Shown here: positions 21,500-37,254 of the stretch, one piece after another
Layout: each line of letters starts with the position of its first letter
Numbering within the stretch: position 1 is the stretch's first letter
Translations under genes and position numbers: made by a program
Assembly (NCBI GenBank): GCA_963691705.1
Contig: OY829539.1
Span: forward strand, 45,393,656-45,457,655
Reading direction: 5' to 3'
Origin: Viola odorata
Taxonomy: Eukaryota; Streptophyta; Magnoliopsida; Malpighiales; Violaceae
DNA: 64,000 bases
The notes under the pieces: generated by a model
Told to the model about the DNA's origin: nothing
Databases searched by the model: none
Seen by the model: the letters and a program-made list of their open reading frames with translations, nothing else

Positions 21500-24289
21500 T
21501 TAATGAATCTCAGGTGGGGCTTCAATCGCCTGATTTTCCTTAAATGATGGAAATCCTTCTAGGAATGGTTTTAGCCGCTGTCTATTGACCTTGAACACTA
21601 TTCCTGTCTTTTCATTCCTAATGTCCACTGCACCATGAGGATAGATATTAGTGATAACATATGGACCTTCCCATTTAGTCTTAAGCTTACCAGGAAAGAG
21701 CTTAAATCTGGAGTTGTATAGAAGGACTTTTCCCCCAAGTTGGAGATTCTTCTCAACAATCCTATTGTCGTGGTATGTCTTCATCTTGATCTTAGCTAAG
21801 AGTTGGTTGTCATATGCTTGATTCCTTAATTCTTCTATCTCGTGGATTTGAAGTTTCCTTTCCTCACCTGCCTGGTCGTACCTTAGATTGCATTTCCAAA
21901 TTGCCCAATAAGCTCTATCTTGCATACCTACTGGCAGGTGGCATGCTTTCCCGTACACCAATTTGTACGGATTCATTCCTATGGGAGATTTATAGGTAGT
22001 CCTATATGCCCATAACGCATCATCCAGCCTTTGGCTCCAATCTCGTCGATCTAAGCCAACTGTCTTAGCCAAGATCGACTTGACTTCTCTGTTTGATACC
22101 TCCGCTTGGCCATTTGACTGAGGATGGTAAGCAGTGGAAACTTTATGGGTTACACCATATTTCCTGAAAAGCGAAACAATAATACTATTGCAAAAATGTG
22201 TCCCACGGTCGCTAATGACCCTCCTAGGCACACCAAATCTGTTCAAAATGTTAGATTTCAAAAATGAAACAACAGTTTTAGCATCGTTTGTCCTAGTTGC
22301 TTTTGCTTCTATCCATTTAGACACGTAATCCACAGCAAGCAATATATATTGTTTTCCATTTGACATAGGAAAAGACCCCATAAAATCAATACCTCATAAA
22401 TCAAAAATCTCACAATTTAATATAACATTCATGGGCATTTGATTTTTAGAGCTTATGTTTCCTATCTTTTGGCATTCGGGACATGTCTTACAAAACCTAT
22501 AGCTATCATAAAATAGAGTAGGCCAATAAAATCCCAACTCAAGGACTTTTAAGGCTGCCCTCTTGGCTCCAAAATGTCCACCACATGCATAAGAATGACA
22601 AAATCTTAGGACAGATGGAATCTCACTTTCAGGAATACATCTCCTAATCAATTGATTAGACCCAATTTTCCATAGATAGGGGTCGTCCCAGACTAAATAC
22701 CTACTGTCATACTTAATCTTTACCTTTTCTTGAGCCGTTAAGTCTCCATGATGCTTACCTGTGGCTAAGAAATTGACTAGATCAGCGAACCATGGTCTCA
22801 TCGTTTGGACAGAAAATAGGTGTTCGTCTGGAAAATTATCTCTGATTGGTCCCAGATCTCCTTTTACGAGGCATCTGCTTAGGTGGTCCGCGACGAAGTT
22901 TTCCTTTCCTGCTTTGTCCTTAATCTCCATATTATATTTCTGCAAAAGTAAAACCCAGCGAATCAATCTTGGCTTAGATTCTGATTTGGTCAGGAGGTAC
23001 CTTAAGGCCGCATTGTCAGAAAAGACTATGACTTTTGTTCCCAACAAATATGGTCTAAATTTATCCAATGCAAAGATTATTGCAAACAATTCTTTTTCGG
23101 TTGTGGTATAGTTCTTTTGTGCATCGTCAAGCATCTTAGAGGCGTAGTAGATCACGTGTGGATCTCTACCATTTTTCTGCCCTAAAACTGCACCAACGAC
23201 TGAGTTGCTAGCGTCACACATTAATTCGAATGGAAGGCTCCAATCTGGTGTTTGGATGATTGGGGCTGATGTGAGTTGCTCCTTAATCTTGTCAAACGCC
23301 ACTTGGCAAGCTTCGTTAAAATTGAAGTCCACTTCTTTTTGTAAAAGCTTGCACATCGGCTCCACTATCTTTGAAAAGTCTTTAATAAACCTGCGGTAAA
23401 AACCTGCGTGGCTAAGAAAACTTCTAACCTCACGCATGCATGAGGGGTAAGGCAAACTTTTTATTACATCAATCTTAGCCTGGTCTACTTCTATACCTTT
23501 CTTAGAAACTATATGGCCTAAGACAATACCTTGTTCTACCATAAAATGGCATTTTCCAAAGTTTAACACAAGATTAGTGGCTACGCATCTTTTAAAAATG
23601 TTTTTCAGGTTAGCTAAGCATTAATCAAAATCGTCACCATAAATGGTGAAGTCATCCATGAACACTTCAATACCTTTTTCCACATAATCTGAAAAGATAC
23701 TAACCATACACCTTTGAAAGGTGGCTGGTGCGTTGCACAATCTGAATGGTATCCTTCTATATGCAAAGGTTCCAAAGGGACATGTGAATGTCGTCTTCTC
23801 TTGGTCTTCTAGCGCCACTGGGATTTGATGAAATCCCGAGTAACCATCCAAGAAATAGTAGTGGGATTTCCCAGTCAATCTTTCCACCATTTGGTCAATG
23901 AATGGTAATGGAAAGTGATCCTTCCTCATGACTTGGTTAAGTTTGTGGTAGTCTATGCAGACCCTCCATCCGTTCTGAATTCTTGTGGTCCTTTTTACTC
24001 CATCCTCCCCTTCGGTCACGGTAATTCCTGTCTTCTTAGGTACAACCTGTACAGGGAAAACCCACGAACTATCAGAGATCGGGTATATAATTCCAGCATC
24101 AAGTAATTTAATAATTTCTTTCTTGACAACTTCCATCATCGGAGGGTTTAACCTCCTCTTGGGTTGTCTAACTGTTTTCTTATCCTCTTCCACATGAATC
24201 TTGTGGGTACAAATGGTTGAGGATATCCCCTTAATGTCTGCCAAGGTCCATCCAATAGCCTCTTTGTGTTCCTTCAACACAGTTGTCAA
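21500..24289 (-). pseudogene. Athila pol: reverse transcriptase, RNase H, integrase
   Basis: One frame runs through, with two premature stops. RT covers about 24200-23400 and includes the active-site segment VFMDDFTIYG. RNase H follows with DASNSVVGAVLGQ and TTEKELFAIIFALDKF. The integrase zinc domain reads HSYACGGHFG then FCKTCPECQ. The catalytic core has [15 protein letters not shown] and a [10 protein letters not shown] segment with the Glu. The C-terminal part ends [16 protein letters not shown]. The stops are a TAA just behind the RT motif (near 23619) and a TGA in place of the Trp codon before GIDFMG (near 22391). The enzyme copies element RNA into DNA and inserts it; this copy cannot make it whole. 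Confidence 0.9.
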
Positions 24290-24314
24290 TCTGGCTTCTT
24301 CCTCGCTGGAAAGC

Positions 24315-25494
24315 TTAACTGAGATTATTATTGGCAGTCTTGTCTTGGCCTAGGTAGGCATACTTAAGGTGTTCTGACAACTCCTTAAGATCGAGCTTGG
24401 GTGATTGCACGATAGATGGTAAAACCTTAGAATCAGACATGCTAAACAATGGGCAATTCAATGACTCCTTCAATGGTTCAGTCTCGTGAAGGTCTGTCAA
24501 GATCTCCCTAAGATCTTCTCGGTTTCCCACTCTATCTTCCAATTCTGAAAGTGTCTTAGCTGAGATACTTCTGCTTAAGACAAAATCAAGTGGGTCAGTA
24601 GCACTTAAATCTGCAGTTTCTTCTTCGATAGGGTATAAAATATCAATAAAATTAACACTGTGCGTCTCATTTTGATATTTTAATCCCTCCTTCATATAGA
24701 ACTTAATCGTGCTCCCAAAGAATTCCAAAATGATACTTCCTTCGTAAACATCTATCTTTACTCTAGCTGACCTAAGGAAAGGTCTCCCTAGAAGAACATC
24801 TGTAGTACAAGAAGGCAAGTGAGAATCCATCTCAACAATATAAAAAGTCCACGAGATATATAAAATTATTGACTTGGACAAGAACGTCCTCTACTACTCC
24901 CTTAGGATGAATTATGGTTCGGTCAGCCAATTGAATCACCACCTGTGTTTCTTTCAATGGTCTCATTTGCAATGTCTCATATTCTTTCAAGGACATCACG
25001 TTGATTCCAGCCCTTAAGTCGCAAAGAGCTTTTTCCACATTTTCGTTCCCCATCTTACAAGGGATAGTGAAGGTTCCTTGATCTCCGCACTTCTCTGGTA
25101 GTTTGCTCTGAAGTACTGAGGAAACATTCTGTGTAAGATTCACTCTCTCCATTCCTGCAAGTTTTCTTTTGTTAGTACAGAGCTCTTTTAAAAACTTCGC
25201 ATAAGATGGTACTTTAGAAATTAAATCTAGCATAGGAATATTCACTGCCACTTTGCCAAAAATGCTCATGAATTCCTTAGCCTCATCTAACTTCTTATGT
25301 TTGGAAGACTTTTGAGGATAGGGTGGTGGAATTTCCACCGGTTCTAGAGGTTTGGAATCCTGCTCATCAGTCTTAGCCACTGGCTTGGCTAAGATCAGCT
25401 GGTTTTTTTCTGTTTCGGCTGGATCGTCGGTCTTAGTCTCAGTCTTACCCAAGATTGGTTCTGGCTGAGATTCTGCTTGTATTTCTTCGTCCAC
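24315..25494 (-). pseudogene. Athila aspartic protease region
   Basis: In element sense an acidic, Glu/Lys/Pro-rich N-part is followed by a retropepsin-like core. The active-site segment reads LCDLRAGINVM where plant gypsy elements have Asp-Leu-Gly-Ala, so the Gly is replaced by Arg. The fold continues to DVLLGRPFLRSARVKID. A frameshift separates 25494-24832 from 24881-24315, and the frame shifts again into RT. The protease would cut the Gag-Pol precursor. Confidence 0.75.
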
Positions 25495-25704
25495 ATCATC
25501 ATCCTTATCCTCAAATAGCCGATTACGTATCTCCTGGTCCGACTTTGCTCCCTTCCTTTTAGGTAGGACACTCCTACTCCTTAGATGAATATCACTTACA
25601 TTGTGCCTGGGATTATTTTCAGTGGTGGAAGGTAGTTTGCCACCTGACTCGGGTTGCTGCGTCTATTGAGTAAATTGGTTGATTTGCTTTTGCATTTCCA
25701 CATT

Positions 25705-26993
25705 CTATTTCTGCATTTCGACAAGACTAGATTGGGTTGCAAGCATGAATTTTTGCAACGTCTCTTCTATAGGAACTCCAGTAATCTTAAGCGGTTGAGG
25801 TGCAGGAGGTAATAGTGGGATATTGGTCTGATTTGATCCAGATGGTCTGGGTACGAAGTGTTGGAAATTAATGGGAGATTGTTGTGGTTGTTGTTGTGAT
25901 TGTTGTTGTGGTTGTTGGCTAAGCTGAGGCGGATCTTGCCTCCACCTTAGATTGGGATGTTGTCTCCAAGGGTATTGGTTACTTTCATGTGGGAATCTAG
26001 GTTGTCCTTGATTGTAACCATATGCTGCATTCACTGGGATTGGGGCTGGATCACCCGGTTGTTCTACCACGTAACAACTATAGGTTGGGTGATCTAATTG
26101 TTGGCAAATCCCGCAGATCGAGGGCATAGGATTAGTTGCTGCTACTGTAGTTTATACCTGAGATGTGGCACCTGTAGAAAGTTTCAACAACATGTTAGTG
26201 ATCTTATCTAGCTTATTTTTAACATTTATAGAATTCAAAGAAGAGGTGCAGAATTTCTCTCAAATAAGGTGTTATTTTGGCAATTATCGGCCATTGTCTG
26301 GAGAAGCAATTTGGCTCTTGTTGGTGTAAGATCTTGAAGTGCTCCTCCAACGGCTGTGTCTAATCTCTCCTTATCCTTCATACACATTCCATCATAGAAA
26401 TATTGGATTAGGAGATGGTCAGCCACTCCATGGGTGGGACAAATGTCTTGAAGGTCCCTAAACCTTTGATGATACTCGCTCAGACTCTCTCCTCCCCTCA
26501 GCTGAATGGAAACTAAATTCTTTCTAGCTAGACATGCCTTAGTCGCGTTCCAATACTTGTTCAGAAAGGCAGCGGACATGTCTCCCCATGTTGCAATAGT
26601 GTTATGGGGCAAGCTATAGAACCAATTCTTAGCTGAGTCTTCAAGAGACTAAGGAAATGATTCCAGTTTGGCCCTCTCGATTGACACTCCTGCTCGTTTG
26701 AGGGTGTCACATTGGAGGTGAAGGTTCCTCAAATGGTTATACGGATTCTCGTTTGAGTGACCCATGAACTTGGTTAAGTTGGCGATGATGTTTGTCTTGA
26801 TAGACCAATCATTAGCCATCGGGGGTAGATTAATACAGGAGTAGGTCACTGGTTCTGCTCCCCTATTTTGTTCCATCATCGTCTGTTCTTGTTGGTTTTC
26901 CTCCATGTTTGGTATTGGGTTTTCAGCTGGGCCTGAATCTTGGCCTAGACTGCTAACAGAACTGGATTTTGTTTCGTGTACTAGAAAATTCAC
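25705..26993 (-). pseudogene. Athila gag with zinc knuckle
   Basis: The region reads a Retrotrans_gag-type capsid domain (INLPPMANDWSIKTNIIANL; then WGDMSAAFLNKYW and GESLSEYHQRFRDL) followed by a CCHC knuckle CGICQQLDHPTYSC. A stop near 26649 and frame changes before 26127 break it. A Gln/Pro-rich tail follows (25860-25920). Gag forms the particle and binds RNA. Confidence 0.85.
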
Positions 26994-27197
26994 CGTCGAA
27001 TTTTCCCTTAGCTTTCTTTCTGTTTTGTGCTTCAGTTTTCGTAAGTTCTGGATTCAAAGGTAATAAATCTTCCTTTGAGGACCTGGTCATCAACTGCAAA
27101 AGACAAAAATAAAAACAAAACTACAAAAACACCGTCAAAAGATCCCCGGCAACGGCGCCAAAATTTGATTGTGTGTCAAGGGCATCAAATTTAGTTG
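26994..27197 (-). other. Athila leader between LTR and gag
   Basis: It contains the PBS and 35 nt of sequence between the PBS and the LTR. No gene. Confidence 0.7.
27141..27160 (-). promoter_or_regulatory. Primer-binding site complementary to tRNA-Asp
   Basis: On + this reads GATCCCCGGCAACGGCGCCA, equal to the 3' end of plant tRNA-Asp including CCA as I remember it. The element-sense strand would therefore pair with that tRNA. It lies 35-37 nt from the LTR boundary, farther than usual. Confidence 0.85.
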
Positions 27198-28624
27198 TAA
27201 AAAGATATAGAATTGGGGTAGGAATACAACTTGTCACTCGTCCACTAGGGACTCGTAGATCGTGATAAGAGGTTCGTCCATAGAGATCTTGTTGGGGTTT
27301 GGTAGTCTTGACTCGACTTCCTTGTCACTGGAGTTGAGGGGTTTTGTTCCTGCAATTAAGGTAAACAAAGCATAAAAGAGAACAAGCAATAATAAAATAA
27401 ATAGAGGCAATCTTAGGCAGAAGGTGATCTTAGCTAAGATTGCAGATTGAGGTTGATGGTGAACTGTCTTGAGGTAAACTCCTGGCAAGGGTGAATTCGT
27501 GAGCGCATTCCTTGTTTAATTGATCATCGACCTTAGATTTTCTCCTTCTCTCTCATAACTCTGCTATAGATTGGGAGGAACCCCTTTCCAATCCTACTTT
27601 TCTCCTATTCAAATCACTTGGAGGGTACCCCCTTTCCTAGTGATCCTGGCTAGTGGACACCTTGCTGGTTAAAGGGTTTACCCAATTGGCTGCTGGCTTG
27701 AGGCACATGCGTTTTCTCAATGGCGTAGGGAAAGACAGAGTCTAGGCCAAACTACTCCTAACTTGGAGCCCTAGATTGTCAATCTGGTTAGGCCTATATC
27801 GATTCAAGTTCACTAACCCCCGCGAGGTTAGCTGCCTACTTCGTCACTCCGGTTTCGCTCGTCCCCTTTGTGACTGGCTATAAATTTGTCATCTTGCCTA
27901 AGATCGATCAAGTCTTAGCCTAGACGGGAACCGGTTTGTTAAAGCAGAACTTGGATTGATTATGAACGAGAGGATAATTGGAACAGATCGGTCTCACGAT
28001 TTACAAGAGCACTCACTCAACCCTTACCAAGAATTTGGTGTTTAGCTACTAGACATGATAATTAAAGAAGAGAATAATTGAAGAACATGAATTAAAATAA
28101 ATCTATGATTTTCAAAACCGAATAATCACAGAGCAAATGTTTACAAGAACTAGAAGTTGGAAGAAGGAAGATCCCGTAATTGACAGCCTTCCCTAACCTT
28201 TAACAAGGTTAGAGTCCCCACCAATTACGTTCCTTTCCAAATTCCAAATTTCAAAAAGCTAAAAGATAGGGATAAGAAAAATCCCAATTGTTCAAATTCG
28301 AAAACTAAATGATAAATAAGATACTAAGAGATTATTTTTGTTCAAATAAGATTGCATCCGAGATTTTATCCAAGAGATGTAACAGCTAGCTGTCTTCCTA
28401 ATCCACATTCCGTGAATCCAAGATGAGCACGCCTCAATCTCTGCAATCTTGGCCAAGCCTGCGGCTAAGATTGCCACTTTATCGCTCAAAACACCCATTT
28501 CCTTCAAATCTTCTCTTGCCCAAGACTTCCTCCAAAAGAGACCAAATTGACGTGAAAGAGATTGATTTTACCCTAAACAAAGGAGTTTAAGAAGGTAAAA
28601 TCATATGGAAATAAACGTCAATCA
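27198..28624 (-). repeat. 5' LTR of Athila-like element 1
   Basis: Near-identical to 14640-16065. In element sense it starts TGATTGACG at 28624 and ends ...CTTTTTA(CA) at 27198-27196. Confidence 0.92.
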
Positions 28625-28629
28625 ATGAG
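28625..28629 (+). repeat. Target-site duplication ATGAG, right copy
   Basis: It matches 14635-14639; copia gag copy 3 resumes immediately after it. Confidence 0.95.
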
Positions 28630-29166
28630 AAATTTGAAGAAAGTAGAATTGTTGAGAAAGTGCTGATTACTCTTACTGAAAAATTCGATTTGGTTGCTGC
28701 TCCTATTGAGTAGGCTAGGGACCTATCTAAGCTAGTGTTACAAAGCTAATAGGTTCCTTGCAAGCTCATGAGCAAATGTTGGTGCATACGTCAGAAAGCT
28801 TAACTGAAGATGCTTTTCAAGCAAGGCACAACTATATATTCATGGTAGTTGAGAAAAAAAATGTGAAGAAAGTAGCAATGGTTGCAAGGTAGATGAAGAA
28901 AATTCAGGAGCTGTTGAAAATCACAAGCATAAAGGAAAATTTCCTCCTTATACTATATGTAAAAAGACCAACCATTTAGAGAAATATTGTTGGCATAGAG
29001 GGAAGATCCAATATAGGGGTTGTAAGAGATTTGGCCACATAGAAAGATTTTGCAGATATAAGCAAAATCAAGGACGACAACAAAAACATGCTCAATAGCG
29101 AAGACCTGCAGCTTAGAACCAGAACCAGCAAGCAAACTTCGCAGAAGAAGAGGAGGAAGAAGAGTT
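28630..29166 (+). pseudogene. Copia gag copy 3, 3' half, and zinc knuckle
   Basis: Sequence collinear with copies 1 and 2 resumes and then runs past their end into the normal gag tail. A knuckle-like CKRFGHIERFC is readable, but the first Cys of the pair appears as Tyr (QYRGC). Stops and frame changes occur at about 28711, 28895 and 29098. Confidence 0.75.
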
Positions 29167-29167
29167 T

Positions 29168-30530
29168 GTGTTCATAGTCAACACTCCAACATATTCTAGT
29201 TGCAGCAAATTTTGGTATTTGGACAGTGATTGCTCTAGCCATATGACCAATGACTCAAGCTTGTTCAACGAGATAGTCCCAACAATCAAAGTTCATGTAA
29301 AGCTCGTAAATGGAAATATTACCTATTCGAAAGGGAAAGGAACGGTAGCTATACAAACTAGAAAATGTGTAAAACTAATCAAAGATGTACTTTTAGTTCC
29401 AAACTTGAAGAATAATTTGCTTAGTGTAGGTCAAATGATGAGGAAGGGTTATTCACTGAATTTTAAAGATGATCATTGCATTATTTATGATTCACAAGGT
29501 AGAAAAGTCACTAAGGTTGTAATAAGACACAATAACTCTCCAATTGAATGTAATTTTGCTAGTGCAAATGCATGTAAACCTATTATAGATGGGTCAAGTT
29601 TGTGGCATAGGAGGTGTGGATACTTTAATTTTCATGCATTGCAGCTAGCACATAAAAAGAGTATAGTTAGAGATCTACCTATCATTCATGTTAGCAAAGG
29701 CATTTGAGAGCCTTGTCAACTTGGCAAGCAGCATAGGGAGTTATTTGGCTCTAGAAATGCTTGGAGGGCTAGTGAGAAACTGCAATTGGTTCACACTGAT
29801 CTTTGTGGACCAATGAGAACTCCATCAATGAGTGGAAATAAGTATTTTCTGCTATTTATTGATGATTTGACTAGAATGACTTTGGTTTACATCTTAATAT
29901 AGAAATCAGATGTGTTTGTTGTCTTTAATAAGTTTAAAGCTCTTGTTGAAACTCAAAGTGGATGCAAATTGAAGGCTTTAAGGTCTAATAAAGGCACGGA
30001 GTACACCATCACAATTAAACTAGTTTTGTGAAGAATATGGTGTTAATCGGCAGCTTAGAACTCCCTACACGCCACAACAAAATGACATTTTTGAGAGGAA
30101 AAACCAGACAATCATAGAGATAGCGAGGTGCATGCCTACGTAGAAATCCATGCAGAAGAAAGTCTGGGCAGAGGTTGTCTTTACAACTGTATATTTGCTT
30201 AATAGACTTCTTACAAGAGATGTTGAAGCATGGAGAGGGGTGAAACCAAGTGTTAAACACCTAAAAGTGTTTGGTTCTTTGAGTTACATTCACATTCCAG
30301 TAGAAAAAAGGCACAAGTTGGAGGATAAAGCTAAAAAAGGTGTATTCCTTGGCCATAGCTTACAATCAAAGGGCTATAGGGTGTTCAATCTTCAAACCGA
30401 GAAGTTGATTACAAGCAGAGGCATGAAGTTTGATGAAAAAGCTATGTGGAATTGGAGTGAGCATACAGTGGAAAGGAAAAATGATGTGATTGTGAGTCCT
30501 AGAGTTGGTGAGTCGTATCAGCTCAATTAA
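29168..30530 (+). pseudogene. Copia protease, GAG-pre-integrase and integrase
   Basis: The protease motif reads WYLDSDCSSHM, with Asp replacing the Gly of the usual Asp-Ser-Gly. GAG-pre-integrase follows (LWHRRCGYFNFHAL), then the integrase start with HTDLCGPM and LFIDDLTRM. Stops at about 29705 and 29900 and a frameshift near 30010 break it. The later part (30150-30530) keeps LNRLLTRDV and VFGSLSYIHIP, the usual copia integrase end. The enzyme would insert the element cDNA. Confidence 0.85.
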
Positions 30531-32100
30531 GAAGATTATGATTCAGACAACCCACCAAGGAAAGTTAGATCTCTTTGATGTCTATGAGAGGTGTAACTTT
30601 ACCTACATTGAACGTACTTGTGTTGAAGAAGCTATGCAACATGATGAATGGAAAAGTGCAATGAAGGAGGAGTTGAAAATGATAGAGAAAAATTAGACTT
30701 GGGAGATGGTGAGTAAGCCACAAGATAAGAATGTCATTGGAGTCAAATGGATTTTCAAAGCTAAGATGAATCCAGATGGGAGTGTGAATAAGTTCAAGGC
30801 CAGATTGGTTGTGAAGGGATATGCATAAGAATCTGGAGTTGATTATGGTGACACTTTCACCCCAATCGCAAGACATGACACAATAAGAATGCTCCCAGCA
30901 TTGGCTGCATAAAATCATTAGCAAGTTCACCAATTAGATGTCAAGTCAGCTTTTCTAAATGGATACTTGCAGGAGGAGGTGTTCATTGACCAACTAGATG
31001 GCTTTCAAGTCGAGGGGAGTGAAGACAAGGTGTACAAATTGAAAAAAATTACTTATGGACTTAAACAAGCACCAAGAGCATGGTATAGCAGAATTGATGC
31101 TTACTTTGCTCAAAAAGGATTTATTAGAAGCTTTAGAGAAGGTACTTTGTATGTTAGAGTTGAAAAGGATGATGTTTCGATTGTCTCTTTGTATGTTGAT
31201 GATTTATTGCTGACGGGAAACAATCCTGCTTTGATTCAAACTTTCAAAGAGGAGATGAAGGAGCAATTTGAGATGACCTATTTTCTTAGCATGGAGATCA
31301 GCCAAAGTGATGATGGAATTTTCATTTCTCAAGCCAAATATGCAACAGAAATTCTAAAAAAAATCAGAATGGAGGAGTGCAAACCAGCTGGAACTCTACT
31401 TGCTACAAAATTGAAGCTGCAAAAGGAAGATGGAGAAAAGCTTGATGGGAAGCTGTATAGAACTATCATTGGGTGCTTGTTGTATTTGACAACAACAAGA
31501 CTTGATTTAATATTTGCAACAAACTATTTGTCAAGGTTCATGCAATCTCCAAGCTCTAATCATTTTGATGCAGTTAAAAGGGTCCTAAGGTATGTTAAAG
31601 GGACCATGGATTGTGGAGTTTGGTTCAGGAAGTGTTCAGATTTCAAATTGCAGGCCTATTCGGATAGTGATTGGGTTAGATCGTGTGAAGATATGAGGAG
31701 CACTTCATGCTACACTTGTTCTTTTGGTTCCAATATGTTTACTTGAAACTCAAAAAAGCAAGAAGCAGTTGCTCAATCTACAACTGAAGTTGAATACATT
31801 GCAGCTACAACAATAATGAATCAAGTTATTTGGGTGAGGAAAATCCTAGAGTATCTGAAGGTGAAACAGGATGGTGCAACTCCTATCTTTGTGGACAATA
31901 AGTCAACTGTAGCTTTTGCCAAAAATCCAATTCAGCATGGGAGAACTAAACTTATTAAAGTCAAGTTTCACTTCATAAGAGAAGCTGAAAATGCAAAAGA
32001 AGTTTATTTGCAGCATTGCTATAGACACGAGCAAGTTGCTGACATCTTGACAAAGGCTCTACCAAGAGATAAATTTGAAGACCTCGTACAAAACTTATAG
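30531..32100 (+). pseudogene. Copia reverse transcriptase and RNase H
   Basis: RT is readable from about 30600 (WKSAMKEELKMIEKN) through the active-site YVDDLLLTGNN (about 31192) to CLLYLTTTRLDL. RNase H follows (AYSDSDWVRSCED; FVDNKSTVAFAKNP; ADILTKALP) and ends at 32100. At least five premature stops lie at usually conserved Gln or Trp positions (about 30694, 30827, 30912-30926 and 31744). Confidence 0.9.
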
Positions 32101-32126
32101 TATCAAGCAAAAGTGTCAAGGAAGAG

Positions 32127-32454
32127 TGATGAAGCATGCACGGTTGCTTTATACTCTAAAAATATTGTCAAAAATATAAAGCTAAAATGTGTACTAATAT
32201 TTTAAATTATTTCTGGTTTGGGTAGATGACAAACTTTTGGAAGGATTTTATATGTAAAAATAGCTATATAGGTGGTTAAGTTGTGTTAGGTGTTTGCTTT
32301 TGTAAGCAGAAGTATGGGCTGTATTGACTGTGGAAAAATGCAGCAGTTATGCGTATAATTGCTCTATATAAAGAGCTTTCGTAATGTATTTTAGAAAAAT
32401 TCAGTGAAACAAGTCCAAAATTTTCAGAAAAAAACACAACACACAAAACCAACA
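32127..32454 (+). repeat. Copia 3' LTR (approximate edges)
   Basis: A purine run AAGGAAGAG after the RNase H stop acts as PPT, and the LTR probably starts TGATGAAGC (32127) or TGAAGC (32130). A TATATAAAG lies at 32365-32373. The right edge near AACCAACA (32454) is a guess because the 5' LTR is not in the window. Confidence 0.6.
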
Positions 32455-33664
32455 AGTGGGATATATGCATAGCTGCCATTAATAAGACCAGGAACGAAAC
32501 CGGTATAACCTGTCATGACCCCATGGATTGCTTAGTGTGCTAGAAGGGTTCAGTAGAAGTTATATGTAGCATTTGCAGGGATTGCATGTATCATGTACGT
32601 AGGATCAATGTACTTCACCGTGAATAACTCATTTGAGTGGTCCTTGTCCCACCAACTCTTAAACTCTGATTTCATCCATGAACCAACATTTAAGAAAACT
32701 AGATTCCCAAATTCACCCTCTTTTTTTCAATCGTTTCTCAAGAAACTCAAACAGGCCACCCTTTCCTTCCAACTAAAAGTCAGTTTCAGGAATTAGACAG
32801 CAGTCCACATCACAACTGCTCAATGTTGAGTGGAGGGCTATGTGTCCTGTGCTTCTGCCCATCAACTTCACTAGGCCAATACCATTAACTGCACTCTCTG
32901 CTTCAACATGAGCTGAACTAATTGCTTGCAATCTCTACCATTAACTGATTTATCTAATGTTCAACTTGATCAGCAAACCATTATTTCTAAACAACCTGCT
33001 AATCAATCTACATTAGTGCTTAAACAATCTATTAAGTTAGGTACAATCTGAATCATTGATGTCATTTCTACCGTTTCTAAGTAGGAGATTAATCTTGTTC
33101 GAATATCATTATACTTCAAATGAAAATTACTATCTAACATTTTTTTATTATTCTCTAGACTCAACAAGAGACTTAGTTTATATGTGGATAAATTAAAGTG
33201 GACAAACTCCTAAATACTAGACCAGAACTAAAATTGGAAGAAGGAAATGGAGAACAAAAAAAAGTCTCTTTATCTAGCTAGATCTCATCAAAGGAAAAAA
33301 GAAGAGGAATTTTAATAAGAAAAAGAAACATAACCGTTACCCTAGAGTTAGGTGACTTTGGTCCGGTCAATTTACGGTCGAACCCTCTTTTTGGACACCT
33401 TACCTCCACGTCACCGCCTAACCATCTCCCACCCTGTACTGTAGTCCCTAAAACCCTATTTTATGTAGAAGTACAAATTTTCCTTATCTTCACCTCTTCC
33501 TCCTAAATCATATCGACAACGCACAGCGCTAACACTCCATTTCTTTGCTCTCCTCAACTCTCAGTCCCACCCAAAGCGAAAAGCAGGTGGCTGTGGTTGT
33601 GGGTTTTGTCAATATTAGTTGAGTTCATTCGTTTCCTCTGTTAATTTCCCTTCCCTGCGTAAAA
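32455..33664 (+). other. Intergenic region and presumed promoter/5' UTR of the Hsp70 gene
   Basis: No gene seen. The last 200 bases become pyrimidine-rich (CACCTCTTCCTCCT at about 33491), as in plant 5' UTRs. I find no convincing TATA box or clustered heat-shock element, which fits constitutive rather than purely heat-induced expression, but this is inference. Confidence 0.45.

Positions 33665-37254
<3,590 letters not shown>

Larger units (their letters stand above)
14640..28624 (-). mobile_element. Athila-like Ty3/gypsy retrotransposon, 13985 bp, nested in copia gag
   Basis: LTRs of 1426 and 1427 bp flank, in element order from right to left: tRNA-Asp PBS, gag, protease, RT-RNase H, integrase, a third ORF of the Athila type, a 3' untranslated region and a PPT. 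It has an exact 5-bp target duplication. The order and the post-pol ORF fit Athila. Stops and frameshifts in gag, pol and the third ORF make it defective. By eye the two LTRs differ at about 11 of the first 340 positions (about 3%). Confidence 0.92.
13108..32454 (+). mobile_element. Degenerate Ty1/copia element split by Ogre and Athila insertions
   Basis: The remaining segments are 13108-14639 and 28625-32454. In order they read gag (three tandem copies), zinc knuckle, protease, GAG-pre-integrase, integrase, reverse transcriptase, RNase H and a short 3' LTR, which is the copia order. Its 5' LTR and gag start lie left of the Ogre element, outside the window. Many stop codons and frameshifts show that it is dead. 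Confidence 0.9.

Noticed and set aside
27141..27160. A tRNA-Asp gene
   Set aside because: Only the last 20 nt of the tRNA are matched; no acceptor 5' half, D or anticodon arm. It is the primer-binding site.
33300..33664. Heat-shock elements upstream of the Hsp70 gene
   Set aside because: No convincing run of alternating GAA/TTC blocks was found by eye.
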